Positions 10,452-19,789 of a stretch of DNA of 64,000 bases are shown here, in pieces. Source of the DNA: Liopterus haemorrhoidalis (taxonomy: Eukaryota > Arthropoda > Insecta > Coleoptera > Dytiscidae). A program made the translations under genes and the position numbers. Numbering within the stretch: position 1 is the first letter of the stretch; every line of letters begins with the position of its first letter. The stretch lies in the NCBI GenBank assembly GCA_963971575.1, contig OZ020623.1, positions 10,542,980 through 10,606,979 on the forward strand. The letters are read 5' to 3'. The notes beneath the pieces were generated by a model. It was not told where the DNA came from. It saw only the letters and a program-made list of their open reading frames with translations, and ran no database searches.

Positions 10452-11589
10452 TTGGATAACACTGGTCAACACAATTTTTGCTGACTGACATCTAAGACTT
10501 GCTTCTTACTAATTTGGTGCTGCTGAACTCAAATATCACATCAGTTTTTGCGTATCACATCCGATTTTTCCTCTACAACAAATACATATTTTCGGCCAAA
10601 TAATGCTTCTATAGTTTAATTTTAGACGGCGATACTGTAATTGGTAGAAATTTGGCGAACAATAAGGACTAAATAATTAGAAAATATTCTTAAAATTTTA
10701 TTTATAGTGAAAGAAAGAAAATGAGAACAGTTTTAATTACATTTTAATGCATTGGAGTATTAAAATAAAAATACAAAATAATTTAAGGATTAAATAGTCG
10801 TTTGTAAGATCTTCTGGAGTGCACCATTCCCGGTAAGTCTCTTTTAATACTCCAACAGTAGTCAGCCATCATGTGAGTATCCCACCTTCCTTGATAACGT
10901 CTCTCCATCTCTTTTAAATCCTGATGGAAACATTCACCCTGTTCATCACTAACATCTCCAAGATTGACAGGAACTTTGTCAAGATGACTGTTTAAAAAAT
11001 GAAGTTTCACGCTCATGTTGCACCCCAGATAATTTTCAATCAAATTTTCAACGACCTCCACATAGTTTTCGGATTTTATTCCCAAGAAAATTTTTGATGA
11101 GCGCCACAAAAGACTGCCATGCATTCTTCTCCATATCATCCATATATACAGTGAAAATCATTCACTAATTTTCTAATTTGTGGTCCGTCAAAAATGCCAG
11201 CTTTTAGCTTCTCATTACTGAGACTTTGAAATGTTTTAGATATATATTTGAAACAGTCACCATCTTTGTTCAACGCTTTTACAAACTGCTTCATTAGACC
11301 CAGTTTAATATGAAGAAGGGGGAAAATGATTTTTGTTCGCTCCACCAAAGGTTCGTGTATTATATTTGGGTCTCCAACATTTAAATCTATTCTCACCGGT
11401 CAATTTTTCCAAGTCCAATGCTTATCTCTCGCTCTGCTGTCTCACAAACACAAAACACAAAATAAAACAAAAATTTGACTTGATAGGCAGAAACTGTTAA
11501 CATTTTTGAAATCAGCACCCCAAAATTAGGTAAAAACAAGTATCAGATCTGTCAGCAAAAAAAAAAGTTTGTTGACCAGTGTAATCCAA
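10452..11589 (-). mobile_element. DNA transposon with long inverted repeats carrying the EQGE-family gene
   Basis: The ends are inverted copies: TTGGATAACACTGGTCAACA from 10452 and, inverted from 11589, TTGGATTACACTGGTCAACA. Similarity between the arms continues inward, through TTTTTGCTGAC, GACTTGCTTCTTACTAATTT versus TACTTGTTTTTACCTAATTTT, and CAGTTTTTGCGTATCA versus CAGTTTCTGCCTATCA, for roughly 120-130 bp. The pseudogene in the next entry fills the middle, and the right arm abuts it directly, so the 5' half of that gene has been deleted. I could not define a target-site duplication. Superfamily unassigned. Confidence 0.7.
10783..11458 (-). pseudogene. EQGE-motif protein pseudogene, probable transposase of the enclosing element
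   Basis: Minus-strand frames 11396-11136 and 11139-10783, plus a stub up to 11458, together give one protein C-terminal half. Visible blocks, in order: LCL, a stop where I expect tryptophan, DSRARDKHWTWKN; PLLHIKLGLMKQFVKALNKD; SNEKLKAGIFDGPQIRKLV; GCNMSVKLHFLNSHLDKVP; NLGDVSDEQGECFHQDLKEM; and YQGRWDTHMMADYCWSIKRD. I recall this block pattern in many unnamed predicted proteins of arthropods and cnidarians. I have no assigned function for it. There is a nonsense codon (about 11443), a frameshift near 11397-11401 and another near 11137. The aspartate in IFDGPQ and the glutamate in EQGE could be catalytic residues of an RNase-H-fold transposase, but that is inference. Confidence 0.7.
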
Positions 11590-11974
11590 GTTTAGCTTTC
11601 TTTGTCGGCGTATGTGTTAGTATTTCAAAACGTGTTTTGGTTTTGTTTTATTAATATATCACAAGGGGCAACTTTAAATTAGATACTATTATTTTGTATT
11701 CTATTAAGATAATAATTATTCCGTTTAATAATAACTAGAATCATTTAAAATTGCTCACGCTTTACCAGTATTACAATAAATATTTAATGCACTGCAACAA
11801 GTAAATTGCTTTTTCTACAAAAAAGAACTAATTTTCGCTTCAAAGAAACTTATAATTAAATGTCATTCTGATTTTTCTGTAACATAATACTTAGTAAAAC
11901 AATGGTAAGTTTAATAGGAAAAAAAAAATTGTTACAATATGAGGTATAATAAAAAAAATATTCCATCTGAGGTT

Positions 11975-12510
11975 AAAATTTTTCGATTCCTCGTAGTTTA
12001 TTTAGTATAGAAAAAACGTGAGGCCTTATTCGTTTTGCGTATTTTAAATTATTTTAATATGGCATGATTTATAGAAATTTGCATCTTCGCATGGAATTTT
12101 CTCAAAAAAGAAATGCGATAAAGATCTGCGGTTGAAATTTTTGAAATACTGGGGTCCTAATTGACTTGTAACCATATTTTGAAACAATAAAAAAACATTA
12201 AAAATTTATTTTTTTTTTAAATTTTTTTTAAATTTTCATAAATCCTGAATAATAAATGGTTAGGAATAGAAATCTGTGGTTTGAATTTTTAAAATTCTAC
12301 ATTGTTTAGACTAAAAAAAATTTGGGCTTTAATATACCAATTATTAAATTTTGTACGGGCAGTAATCCAAAACCCTTGAAAATGGCCAAATATCAAAAAA
12401 GTCGTAAGATTAAGACCTTAAAAAAAATCTTGATTTTTAAGCAAAAAATTTTTGTCTCCGATTTTATTGAAAATTGGTACAAATATGTATTTTTTAACAT
12501 GACATATGCA
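11975..12510 (+). repeat. Dispersed repeat B, copy 1
   Basis: Begins GATTCCTCGTAGTTTATTTA and continues through CGTTTTGCGTATTTTAAA, ATCTTCGCATGGA, GCGGTTGAAATTTTTGAAAT, GGTCCTAATT and CAGTAATCCAAAACCCTTGA. The same ordered blocks occur in direct orientation at 18248-18790. No coding motif or terminal repeat was found. The frame at 12322-12540 is a by-product. Confidence 0.7.
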
Positions 12511-12688
12511 ATTAACATTTATTTTTTAAGAAATTGGTAAGTTTGTCTCTATTTTCTGATTTTTGAATGCTACCTTGTTTGTATAATTCTCTGTTCAAAC
12601 AATTATGAATTGTTTCAATGATTGTAATGTATTATATTTATTTTTTAGACTGATGATGTGTAAATTGGATGTACACGAAACGTTTCAT

Positions 12689-13611
12689 TAGGGTTTTGTA
12701 GGTATGACCAAAAAACCCTTATACCGTCATTTTGTCGTCTGTCTGTCTGTCTGTCTGTTCGGTTAAAATTGTAGCCAAACGGCTAAACCTAGAGAGTTGA
12801 AATTTGGCATGCTTATACAACTTTTTGACCCGCACATAGGAAAAATACTAAAACATCTAAAAAACATACCCCCCTAAAAATATAAACAAATATGTGCTCA
12901 TCGAAAACAAAAATATATTTTTTTAATTCTGAGTAGGGTATCAAATGAAAGCCCTTAGTACGTGGATTAACGATCAAATTTTTATTTTTGCAAAATAAAT
13001 TATTTTGATGCGATTTTTGCCAAAATTGTGCAAAAAAATTTTTGTCCCACACCTGTAGCTCTGATGGTTTAAACTAAAAATCTAAAAAAATTCGAAGTAA
13101 TGTATATTGGTGTGAACCGAAATAGCACAACAGGAATTTTTGATCAGATTATGTTTTCGGAAAATAACGTATTTTTTGTGGTTTTTGGTTCACAAAGTAC
13201 AAAAGTTATATCAATGTAAGACACTCACATGCATGGTATACGATGGCGTGACGGGTTAGAGCTGGTGTCGGAAGCTAAAATTCTATGGAAAACGAAGGGT
13301 TTCGAGTTCGAGTACGGAGTGAATTTTATTTTTTCTGTTTTTTTTTTGCATTTTTATTATGTTGAAATTATTTTGTAAAAATTCTAGTTATATTTTGGCA
13401 AATGTTGTATTTAATTTTTAAGAGCGTAAATTTAATAACCAGTCTTATTATGTGATTAATAGACGATAAATTATTTTAAAAATATCGTTCATTTTGCCGT
13501 GATTACTACAAAGTAAAATTTGTCCTACACACTCAGCATACCGCCTTCACTTATTATATACCTGCGAAACCCTGAAATGTGTGAATATTCACACTTCACA
13601 TCAATTTTTTT
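12689..13611 (+). repeat. R1 dispersed element, longest copy
   Basis: Starts TAGGGTTTTGTAGGTATGAC. GGGTTTT and AAAACCC can pair across the first 30 bases. It continues with CCGTCATTTTGTCGTCTGTC, a (CTGT)n run, and GTTGAAATTTGGCATGCTTA. After the body comes a tRNA-like cassette (13242-13320), then ATACCTGCGAAACCCTGAAA and the palindromic TGTGTGAATATTCACAC. Its AGGGTTTTGTAGGTAT start and ATACCTGCGAAACCCT near the end form an imperfect inverted pair. There is no protein: the minus-strand frame 13052-12813 is a shadow. Copies or parts occur about a dozen times in this window. Confidence 0.75.
13242..13320 (+). promoter_or_regulatory. tRNA-like cassette inside R1
   Basis: A-box-like TGGCGTGACGGGTTA (13244-13258) and B-box-like GAGTTCGAGTAC (13304-13315), followed by TTTATTTTTTCTGTTTTTT. 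No full cloverleaf is apparent. It sits at the same place in R1 as the unrelated tRNA-like cassette at 8520-8592. Confidence 0.55.
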
Positions 13612-13715
13612 ATTTTATTTTATTGACAATATAAACTGACGAATACCAAGAGAATATTGTTTTATTTATATACCAATCGTCAAGAAACCTATACTTTATA
13701 TATATATATATATAT

Positions 13716-13775
13716 ACAAAATTAATTTATTAAATACTTAATATATATAGTAAGTATTTAATAAATTAATTTTGT
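13716..13775. repeat. Perfect 25-bp inverted repeat (hairpin)
   Basis: Arms 13716-13740 and 13751-13775 are exact reverse complements, with a 10-base AT loop between them. The arms begin ACAAAATTAATTTATT and end ATTTTGT. A TA-dinucleotide run (13698-13716) precedes it. The pairing is made only of low-complexity AT sequence, so a biological role is uncertain. Confidence 0.85.
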
Positions 13776-13861
13776 GGAATTTTAACCAAGTTTTATTTTT
13801 CTGTAAGCTATAGATAATTTAATATATCAACTGCATAAAATTAGAAGCCGTATATTTCGAA

Positions 13862-13928
13862 AGTGAGAGGATTCGAACCAACATCCCTGTGCTCCGTAGG
13901 CAAACATAAAACCACGTAGCCAGAACAC
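13862..13928 (-). promoter_or_regulatory. tRNA-like module (SINE head) with Pol III boxes
   Basis: On the minus strand: TGGCTACGTGGT (A-box, 13922-13911) and GGTTCGAATCC (a consensus B-box, 13879-13869). The T-arm does not pair well, so this is tRNA-derived and not a functional tRNA. No R1 sequence was recognised immediately around it. Confidence 0.6.
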
Positions 13929-14369
13929 TCTATTAAATTAATTAATTCAATTTAAGAACTAACATTTTAAGAAATTATAGGATAGAAAAGAAATCAATTC
14001 ATACGTTTTTCAGTCTAAGCTTTTCCTTTCTTAAAAAGAGTAATGCCCAGTAGATTTGATTGGTCGATTTAAATTGAATGAAGATTTACCGGTCTTTGCT
14101 CAAACATTATATGAAGTCCTGAATTCCTAGTAGGGAGTCCTGAATGCTCCTGCTCTGAAGCTCATGAGCCACGCCCATACAATATTGACTGGACCGAGTG
14201 ATATATATTTTTTATACCCTACAACACGTGGTCTTACAAATCATATTTCGAATTTAAATTGAATTTTTCAAATGAATAATTTCTTTATTTAAATAAAAAT
14301 TTGAATAGAGAACATTTTTAACTAAAAATATTTAAGCAAAAATATTTGAATTAAAATCACAATATAATT

Positions 14370-14628
14370 ACTAAAAGTTGTACGAAGCGAATCTAAGCAT
14401 TGTTGTTGAGTTAGGCCTTTACTAAAATCGTAAAAAATCTTTACGAGTAATATCCATTTTTTCACAAACTTTTTTTTTACCGCTCACTGTGAACAAACTA
14501 CTCGGTCAATTTATAAGCTGTCACTGATTTCACAATAACAAATGTCAAATTTTACGAATATAGTAATGACACATTTCAATATTGCCATCTAGCGGTCGGT
14601 TGTAAAAACATAAAAGGTAACACTCGTA
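14370..14628 (-). mobile_element. Mariner M2-family fragment, 5' end only
   Basis: Reads inward from a terminal repeat ending CGTA at 14628 (minus strand TACGAGTGTTACCTTTTATG). It continues through the untranslated leader and a start codon (MDITR) into the first HTH, with a short deletion, and stops inside that region at about 14370. It matches the corresponding part of 3395-4637 closely. Confidence 0.8.
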
Positions 14629-14754
14629 TTAAAATAAAAATCTAATTGCTACATCCAATTTTAAATTTCCCGCTATAATCCTTTGTCCTGTATAATTCGT
14701 ACTAGGTTCGCAGCGCTATCTACTCACTTCTTATTTGACACAAAGTATAGTCCA

Positions 14755-15328
14755 GTTTACAGGCGGACAAACTTCTCGAGGCCGGGTGTGAAACATGCGC
14801 GTGAAATTTGTAGTGGGGATTATAACTTTGGTGAATTGCATTATTTCCTACAATCGCTATTACAGTCAAGTGCATAAGCGCAACATTCAAAATATATTAA
14901 ATATTTAAAATCATGGAGACAAAAAGCAAACTAGGTGGACGTGCTATTAATAGTCAAAGTCGAGAAATATTTAGCAATGTTCTTGATTTTTGTAAGCCTT
15001 TATTATTTACAATCTACTTGAAATTGCTGGAGTTTGGAAAAAGACGCGGGACGGGGGTGCTCTGGCCTATAAACAAGTCGACAAAGTGAACGTCAAATGC
15101 AGTAATCACTTAAATCAAGCAGCAACATTTCTATAGTTTTTTTGTTCGACTATGATGGGAGGAACTTGTGTTTGTAGACGTACCTAACTGATAAATATAA
15201 TGTACACGTGTAAGAATGTGAACTTGTTTCTTTGACTGTTCTCTGTATCTGTCTCTGTCTTTCATAGTGCTCTCTCTATGCGCACCATAAGCCACGCCCG
15301 GCCACGAGAAGTTTGTGCGCCTGTAAAC
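14755..15328. mobile_element. 574-bp non-coding element with about 40-bp inverted repeats
   Basis: The left end GTTTACAGGCGGACAAACTT and the inverted right end GTTTACAGGCGCACAAACTT agree at 19 of 20 positions. Similarity continues through CTCGAGGCCGGG versus CTCGTGGCCGGG. No target duplication is obvious and the interior has no coding frame. It is a MITE-like element of unknown superfamily, and more GC-rich at its ends than its surroundings. Confidence 0.7.
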
Positions 15329-16185
15329 GTTTAAAACAACCTATAGTTGTAGATAAAATATTGTATTTAACTGGCATAAAATGGTTATTACACTCGAATG
15401 ATTACAAACCTCGCCTCCGCCTACATTATGTGCTTGTTATATAAAATACTATTATTCCAAATGAATGAATAAAAAGATATGGTATTCCCAGTACTTATTA
15501 TAAATTATAACCATTGTAAATACAATTAATATAATTATTGGAACTGCGAAATTAAATTTTCATTTAATTTTTCAGTGAATTATTTTCATTTCCAATAATT
15601 CTATTTGGGAATTTAATAATTGTTTACAATAGTTAATTTACAAAATATTTTACAGTTTAATAAATTTGTAATATTATAATTCATAGAAGCTTATTAAATG
15701 AGACTGTTTTGTTTCACTGATATTTAGGATTTTATAGATACCAAAAAACCTTTATAACGTCACTCATGTGTCTAAATTATTTTTTATTAAGCTACTAGAT
15801 CCTTTTTTAGTTTATTAAATCTAAGTTAAGTGCTATACATGTATTTTCCATCTGGTTGCTTTAACCCTTGTCTTATAAAACCCATGATTAAGAGGAAGAT
15901 TAGATTGTGACAGTTCTATCAAAACACATATGTACAAAAAAAAGGTAATACCGCCATGATACATGACAAGCAAATTCAGTAATATGCCTATACTAACGCT
16001 GCCAATTAGAGCGATTATTTTGATAGACAAAAAACGTTTTTCTTAATTTTTCGTATTATTTATGAATATAAAATAGGATTCTTTTATATGGTTGAATGCC
16101 AAAAAAAAGGTCTACTCAAAATTATCATAACCTACTATAAGCTCCATATGAAAAATTAAAATTTACACCGACAAATGTAGGTGTA
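15329..16185. other. Mostly unassigned DNA with an R1 5' module
   Basis: Apart from the R1 fragment at 15725-15773, I see no gene or terminal repeat. The minus-strand frame at 16030-15833 has hydrophobic residues but no recognisable domain. Confidence 0.4.
15725..15773 (+). repeat. R1 5' module fragment
   Basis: AGGATTTTATAGATACC, then AAAAAACC, then TTTATAACGTCACTCATGTG. It ends at TGTCT, before the usual CTGT run. Confidence 0.6.
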
Positions 16186-16852
16186 TCTTAATTTTTTCGG
16201 TAACGCGGAGAGAGGAAAATGAACCGCCGTCTTATCCGGGTGATATTTTTTTAGTGCTTAGGTTTAATTTTATTTCGACAGGGGGTACTGACTAATTTTT
16301 ATTGATAAAAATCATGCATTTTTTCCTCGAATCCGTGTCGAATCAAAGTCACCATTGATCGGCACGGACAGGTTTTATCAGACGATAATTCAAAAATATT
16401 CTTGATACAAGACGGCCGGTCCAGAATATTTACGGCGAGAATCAAAGTGTTAAATGGTAATAATGGTTCAGGATAACTTTTTGGACGTGCGAGATAATAT
16501 TTTGAGGTATCAGAAAATATTTTTCAAAGAATCTGGGCCATTATTTGAGCATTTTGAGGCAAAAATATGCTTACAAGGTTTCAAAAGGAGATAGCTGTCA
16601 AATTTTTGCATTTTAAAATGGGACGAGATTTCACATTTTGAACGTGTTTCTTGACAGAAGAAAACTATTTAAGTATTTAAGGTGAAATAACGATAAAACT
16701 TAAGATATTTACAGGGGGAATTTCCATAAAATAGTGTTAAAAAAAGATGAGCGACGAGTTTTATAATCGACAAGTGCGACAAAATGCCTTATTATATTAA
16801 CGTATTCACCACGTAGGGGAGAAGACCGGCGTAGCCGGGCTGATGCCCCTAA
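16186..16852 (+). mobile_element. Helitron-like non-autonomous element, copy 1
   Basis: The 3' end carries the Helitron signature. A short hairpin (CCGGC at 16826-16830, loop GTA, GCCGG at 16834-16838) is followed by ten bases and CTAA (16849-16852), and the next base is T. The copy at 35136-36060 (minus strand) has the same hairpin and ends CTAG, again followed by T. The 5' limit is uncertain: TC at 16186 preceded by A fits Helitron rules but I have no second copy of that edge. Shared internal words include CGACGAGTTTTATAATCGAC and a 66-codon frame (next entry). No Rep/helicase is encoded. Confidence 0.6.
16456..16672 (+). pseudogene. MVIMVQD reading frame in the Helitron-like element
   Basis: The frame begins MVIMVQDNFLDVRDNIL and continues FFKESGPLFEHFEAKICLQG before a one-base shift; the following frame restores ISHFERV. 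Two tandem relatives of 66 codons each lie in the 35-kb copy. I do not recognise a domain. Conservation in three places may simply reflect repeat identity. Confidence 0.4.
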
Positions 16853-16994
16853 TTTATACTATTTTATAACAAATTTTAATTCCATAAGAAAAACATAACC
16901 TTACTTAATTATGTTTATCATTATTTCTCATACTCTATTTTATCAAAACTTTTATGTACTCACTTACCTTAAATAAATTTAAGTTGCTAAATAA

Positions 16995-17031
16995 TAAGGG
17001 ACCATTTTAACATCGTTAAAATGGTCCCTTA
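16995..17031. repeat. 17-bp perfect hairpin with 3-base loop
   Basis: Arms 16995-17011 and 17015-17031 pair exactly (TAAGGGACCATTTTAAC), with loop ATC. Flanking GTTGC (16984-16988) and GCAAC (17037-17041) can extend the stem after mismatches. The arms are mixed sequence rather than AT repeat. Confidence 0.85.
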
Positions 17032-17663
17032 ATGCGGCAACTTTAGTCTAATTTAACCGACCCCGTATTTCTTACCGTTCTCGAGATCCCTCATGCTTAA
17101 GAAGTTATTTGGGACATCCTGTATACTACACCACATCGACTGTACTGTGCATACAAAAGTATAAAACTATGTAAAAATATTTCAATTTTCTTTTAACGTG
17201 TCAGTTGATATCATTTCATTTTGAAAGAGCTCTTAGATTAAAGAAGAAACAATAAAAAACGGCACTAAAACGTGCTAATAAAATTGTTTATATGCGGTTT
17301 TAAATAAACTTTATTGCACTTTTTCATAACGCAGCTTAATGTGCAATAATATGAAAATGGTTAAATTGTACCCCTTAACGCAGACTACCTGGCAATACTT
17401 CGATGTACAATATGTTGCTTACAAAAATAAAAGTACAGGTAGAATTCGATATACGCCTCAGTTTCGTTCCTAGGAGAACCGGCGTAAACCGAACTGGCGT
17501 AAAATGAACCTAACTTATAGTGAGGGTATAGGGTTAGTTTCCAAATAAATAAACAATAGATATCAAGGGTATCTATAACGATATTTTATTTGACTTAGTA
17601 CTCGTTTACTTCTGTAGTTCGCTGAGCAAATTGTATGATTTTATCTGCACTTTTCATAATAGT
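17032..17663. other. Unassigned DNA
   Basis: No gene. GAACCGGCGTAAACC and GAACTGGCGTAAAATGAACC (17476-17512) form a small imperfect direct repeat. Confidence 0.4.
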
Positions 17664-17671
17664 AGTAACAG

Positions 17672-18091
17672 TAGGGTGACCATTCGTCCCGCAAAAGTCC
17701 CGCATTTTAACATTTTGTCCCGCATTGTCCCTCATTTTGGATTTGGGACGTGAGGACCTTTTTTTTATGCTCTTCACTTGGATTTGGGAGGTGAAGACCT
17801 TTTTTTTTGCTCTTCACTTGGATTTTGGGAGATGAGGACCTTTTTTTTCTTTTATTTTCTTTTTTTTTTTCTTTTTTTGCTCTTCACTTGGATTTGGGAG
17901 GTGAAGACCTTTTTTTTTGCTCTTCACTTGGATTTGGGAGATGAAGACCTTTTTTTGCTCTTCACTTGGATTTTGGGAGATGAGGACCTTTTTTTCTTTT
18001 TTTTCTTTCTTTTTTTGCTCTTCACTTGGATTTTGGGAGATGAAGACATTGCACCGTCCCGCATTGCCTTCTTAAGAAAATGGTCACCCTA
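17672..18091. mobile_element. hAT MITE with internal minisatellite, 8-bp TSD
   Basis: Ends are TAGGGTGACCATTCGTCCC and, inverted, TAGGGTGACCATTTTCTTAA. The flanks are the identical octamer AGTAACAG at 17664-17671 and 18092-18099, the 8-bp duplication of hAT elements. The interior holds six or so units of a minisatellite (CTCTTCACTTGGATTTGGGA plus GRTGARGACC and a T run). The plus-strand frame across it is a repeat artefact. Confidence 0.85.
17740..18050. repeat. Minisatellite (about 45-80 bp units)
   Basis: Units share TTGCTCTTCACTTGGATTT, TGGGAGRTGARGACC and a variable T-rich run that accounts for the length differences. Related units occur in two other elements, at 21780-21870 (inverted) and 61280-61340. 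Confidence 0.8.
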
Positions 18092-18247
18092 AGTAACAGT
18101 TGAAGGAGGTAAATTAATTATCCTGCAGACATCGGGAAGTTTTCCCCCACTTTCCATTCGTCTAATAACTTAACTAATTTGTGCAAATTGTGTGTTTAAA
18201 AAAATCACAACACAAAAACGGTTAGAGAAAACAACCTGACGCTAGAA

Positions 18248-18790
18248 TTTTTGGATTCCTCGTAGTTTATTAAGTCTAGAAAAAATTAGAGGCCTTACTC
18301 GTTTTGCGTATTTTAAAATTATAACAAATTTTAATATGGCGTAATTTATAGAAATATTCATCTTCGCATGGATATATCTCAAAAACGAAATGCAAAAAAG
18401 ACCTGCGGTTGAAATTTTTGAAATCTTGAGGTCCTAATTTACTTGTAACCAGATTTTGAAACAAAAAATTTTTTTGAAGTTTTTTCATTTTTTTAAAAAT
18501 TTTTTGAAAATTTTGAAAATTGCTAACTAAAAAATGGTTAGGGATATAAATATGCGGCTTGAAATTTTAAAATTCTACTACACTGCTCAGTCTAAGAAAA
18601 AAAATGGGCTTAAATAAACATATTATTAAGTTTTGGAGGGGCAGTAATCCAAAATCCTTGAAAATGGCCAAAAATCGAAAAAATCGTAAGGGGTACCCCT
18701 TAAGAAAATCGTGATTTATAAGCAAAAAATTTTTGTTTCCAATTTTATTGAAAATTGGTACAAATATGCATTTTTGGTCAGAGATCAAGA
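18248..18790 (+). repeat. Dispersed repeat B, copy 2
   Basis: Ordered matches to 11975-12510: TGGATTCCTCGTAGTTTATT, CGTTTTGCGTATTTTAAA, TCATCTTCGCATGGATAT, CTGCGGTTGAAATTTTTGA and GGGGCAGTAATCCAAA. Past 18790 the sequence (to about 19140) keeps a similar AAATTTTG-rich style but I found no second copy of it. Minus-strand frames here are by-products. Confidence 0.7.
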
Positions 18791-19789
18791 AAATTTGGTC
18801 CATTTTGAAGTTTGGGCAAAAGTTTTGGAATTATAGGCAAAAAACTGACCTAAATCAGCTCTAACTCAAAGACTAGGAAACCATGAATTTTTTAAATATT
18901 TTTTTCATAATCCTCACCCCAAAATTAACCTAAAACTATATTTTGGCTAAAATCGGAATCAACAAAAATTTTGACCAAAAATTTTCGAAGATTTTTTTTT
19001 ATTTTTGTTTCAAAATTGGTATACTTATATATTTTTAGCCTTATATCACAAATATATGGTCAGTTTTGAGTTACGGTCTAAAATTTTGACATTTTCGGCA
19101 AAAAAGTAAAAAAAGACAGTCCACAAAAATGCTCAGATCCGATGAAATGCCTGCCCATTTTTTAATCTTTATAACTAATACTTACGTCTTATCTATCATC
19201 TATATCAGCGGTTCTCAACCTGTATATATGTTGTAAGTTCCAAAAAATGTAGATAATAGCGAATTGTCCCTGGGCAAAGTCGGGCGGGACAGGTAGTTTA
19301 TTATACAGTCAAGTTAGTGTTATATTACTTGGTTAATGGTTGTTTTTTATTCCCTCTACACTCCAGTAGAGACCCTAGTAAATGTTTAAACATTTTTGAA
19401 ACTACTGTAAATGATGCTATTGTTGAAAATAGGAACTATACACAAAGCCTGACATACAATGCTAAAGTTTAGAACATGAATGCATGACTGATATAGAATC
19501 CATTTAGTTAGTGGCATTATGTTATGAACAGTACTTATGAATGTTATCTGTTCCAAATTTTCATACTTCTGTCTATTGCACATTTTGTTTTATAATTCAA
19601 ACATACTGAAATATTGTAAATAGAAAAAGTTTTCGTTACATTTCGTGTCAGTATATTGTTACTAATAATGGAATACACCCGTTCATATCACAATACCAGA
19701 AAAGTTTCATACTATGTTAAACAACTGTTTAAATCATTTAGATGGTTTAGTTGGATTTAGCCACTCACTTTGTTCTACAAAAACTATAT
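18791..19789. other. Unassigned DNA with one hAT-like end
   Basis: At 19206 CAGCGGTTCTCAACCTG resembles a hAT terminal repeat, but no matching opposite end or 8-bp duplication was found. No gene is supported. Confidence 0.4.

Noticed and set aside
17778..18092. 104-codon plus-strand frame
   Set aside because: It reads through minisatellite T runs inside a hAT MITE and ends in the terminal repeat.
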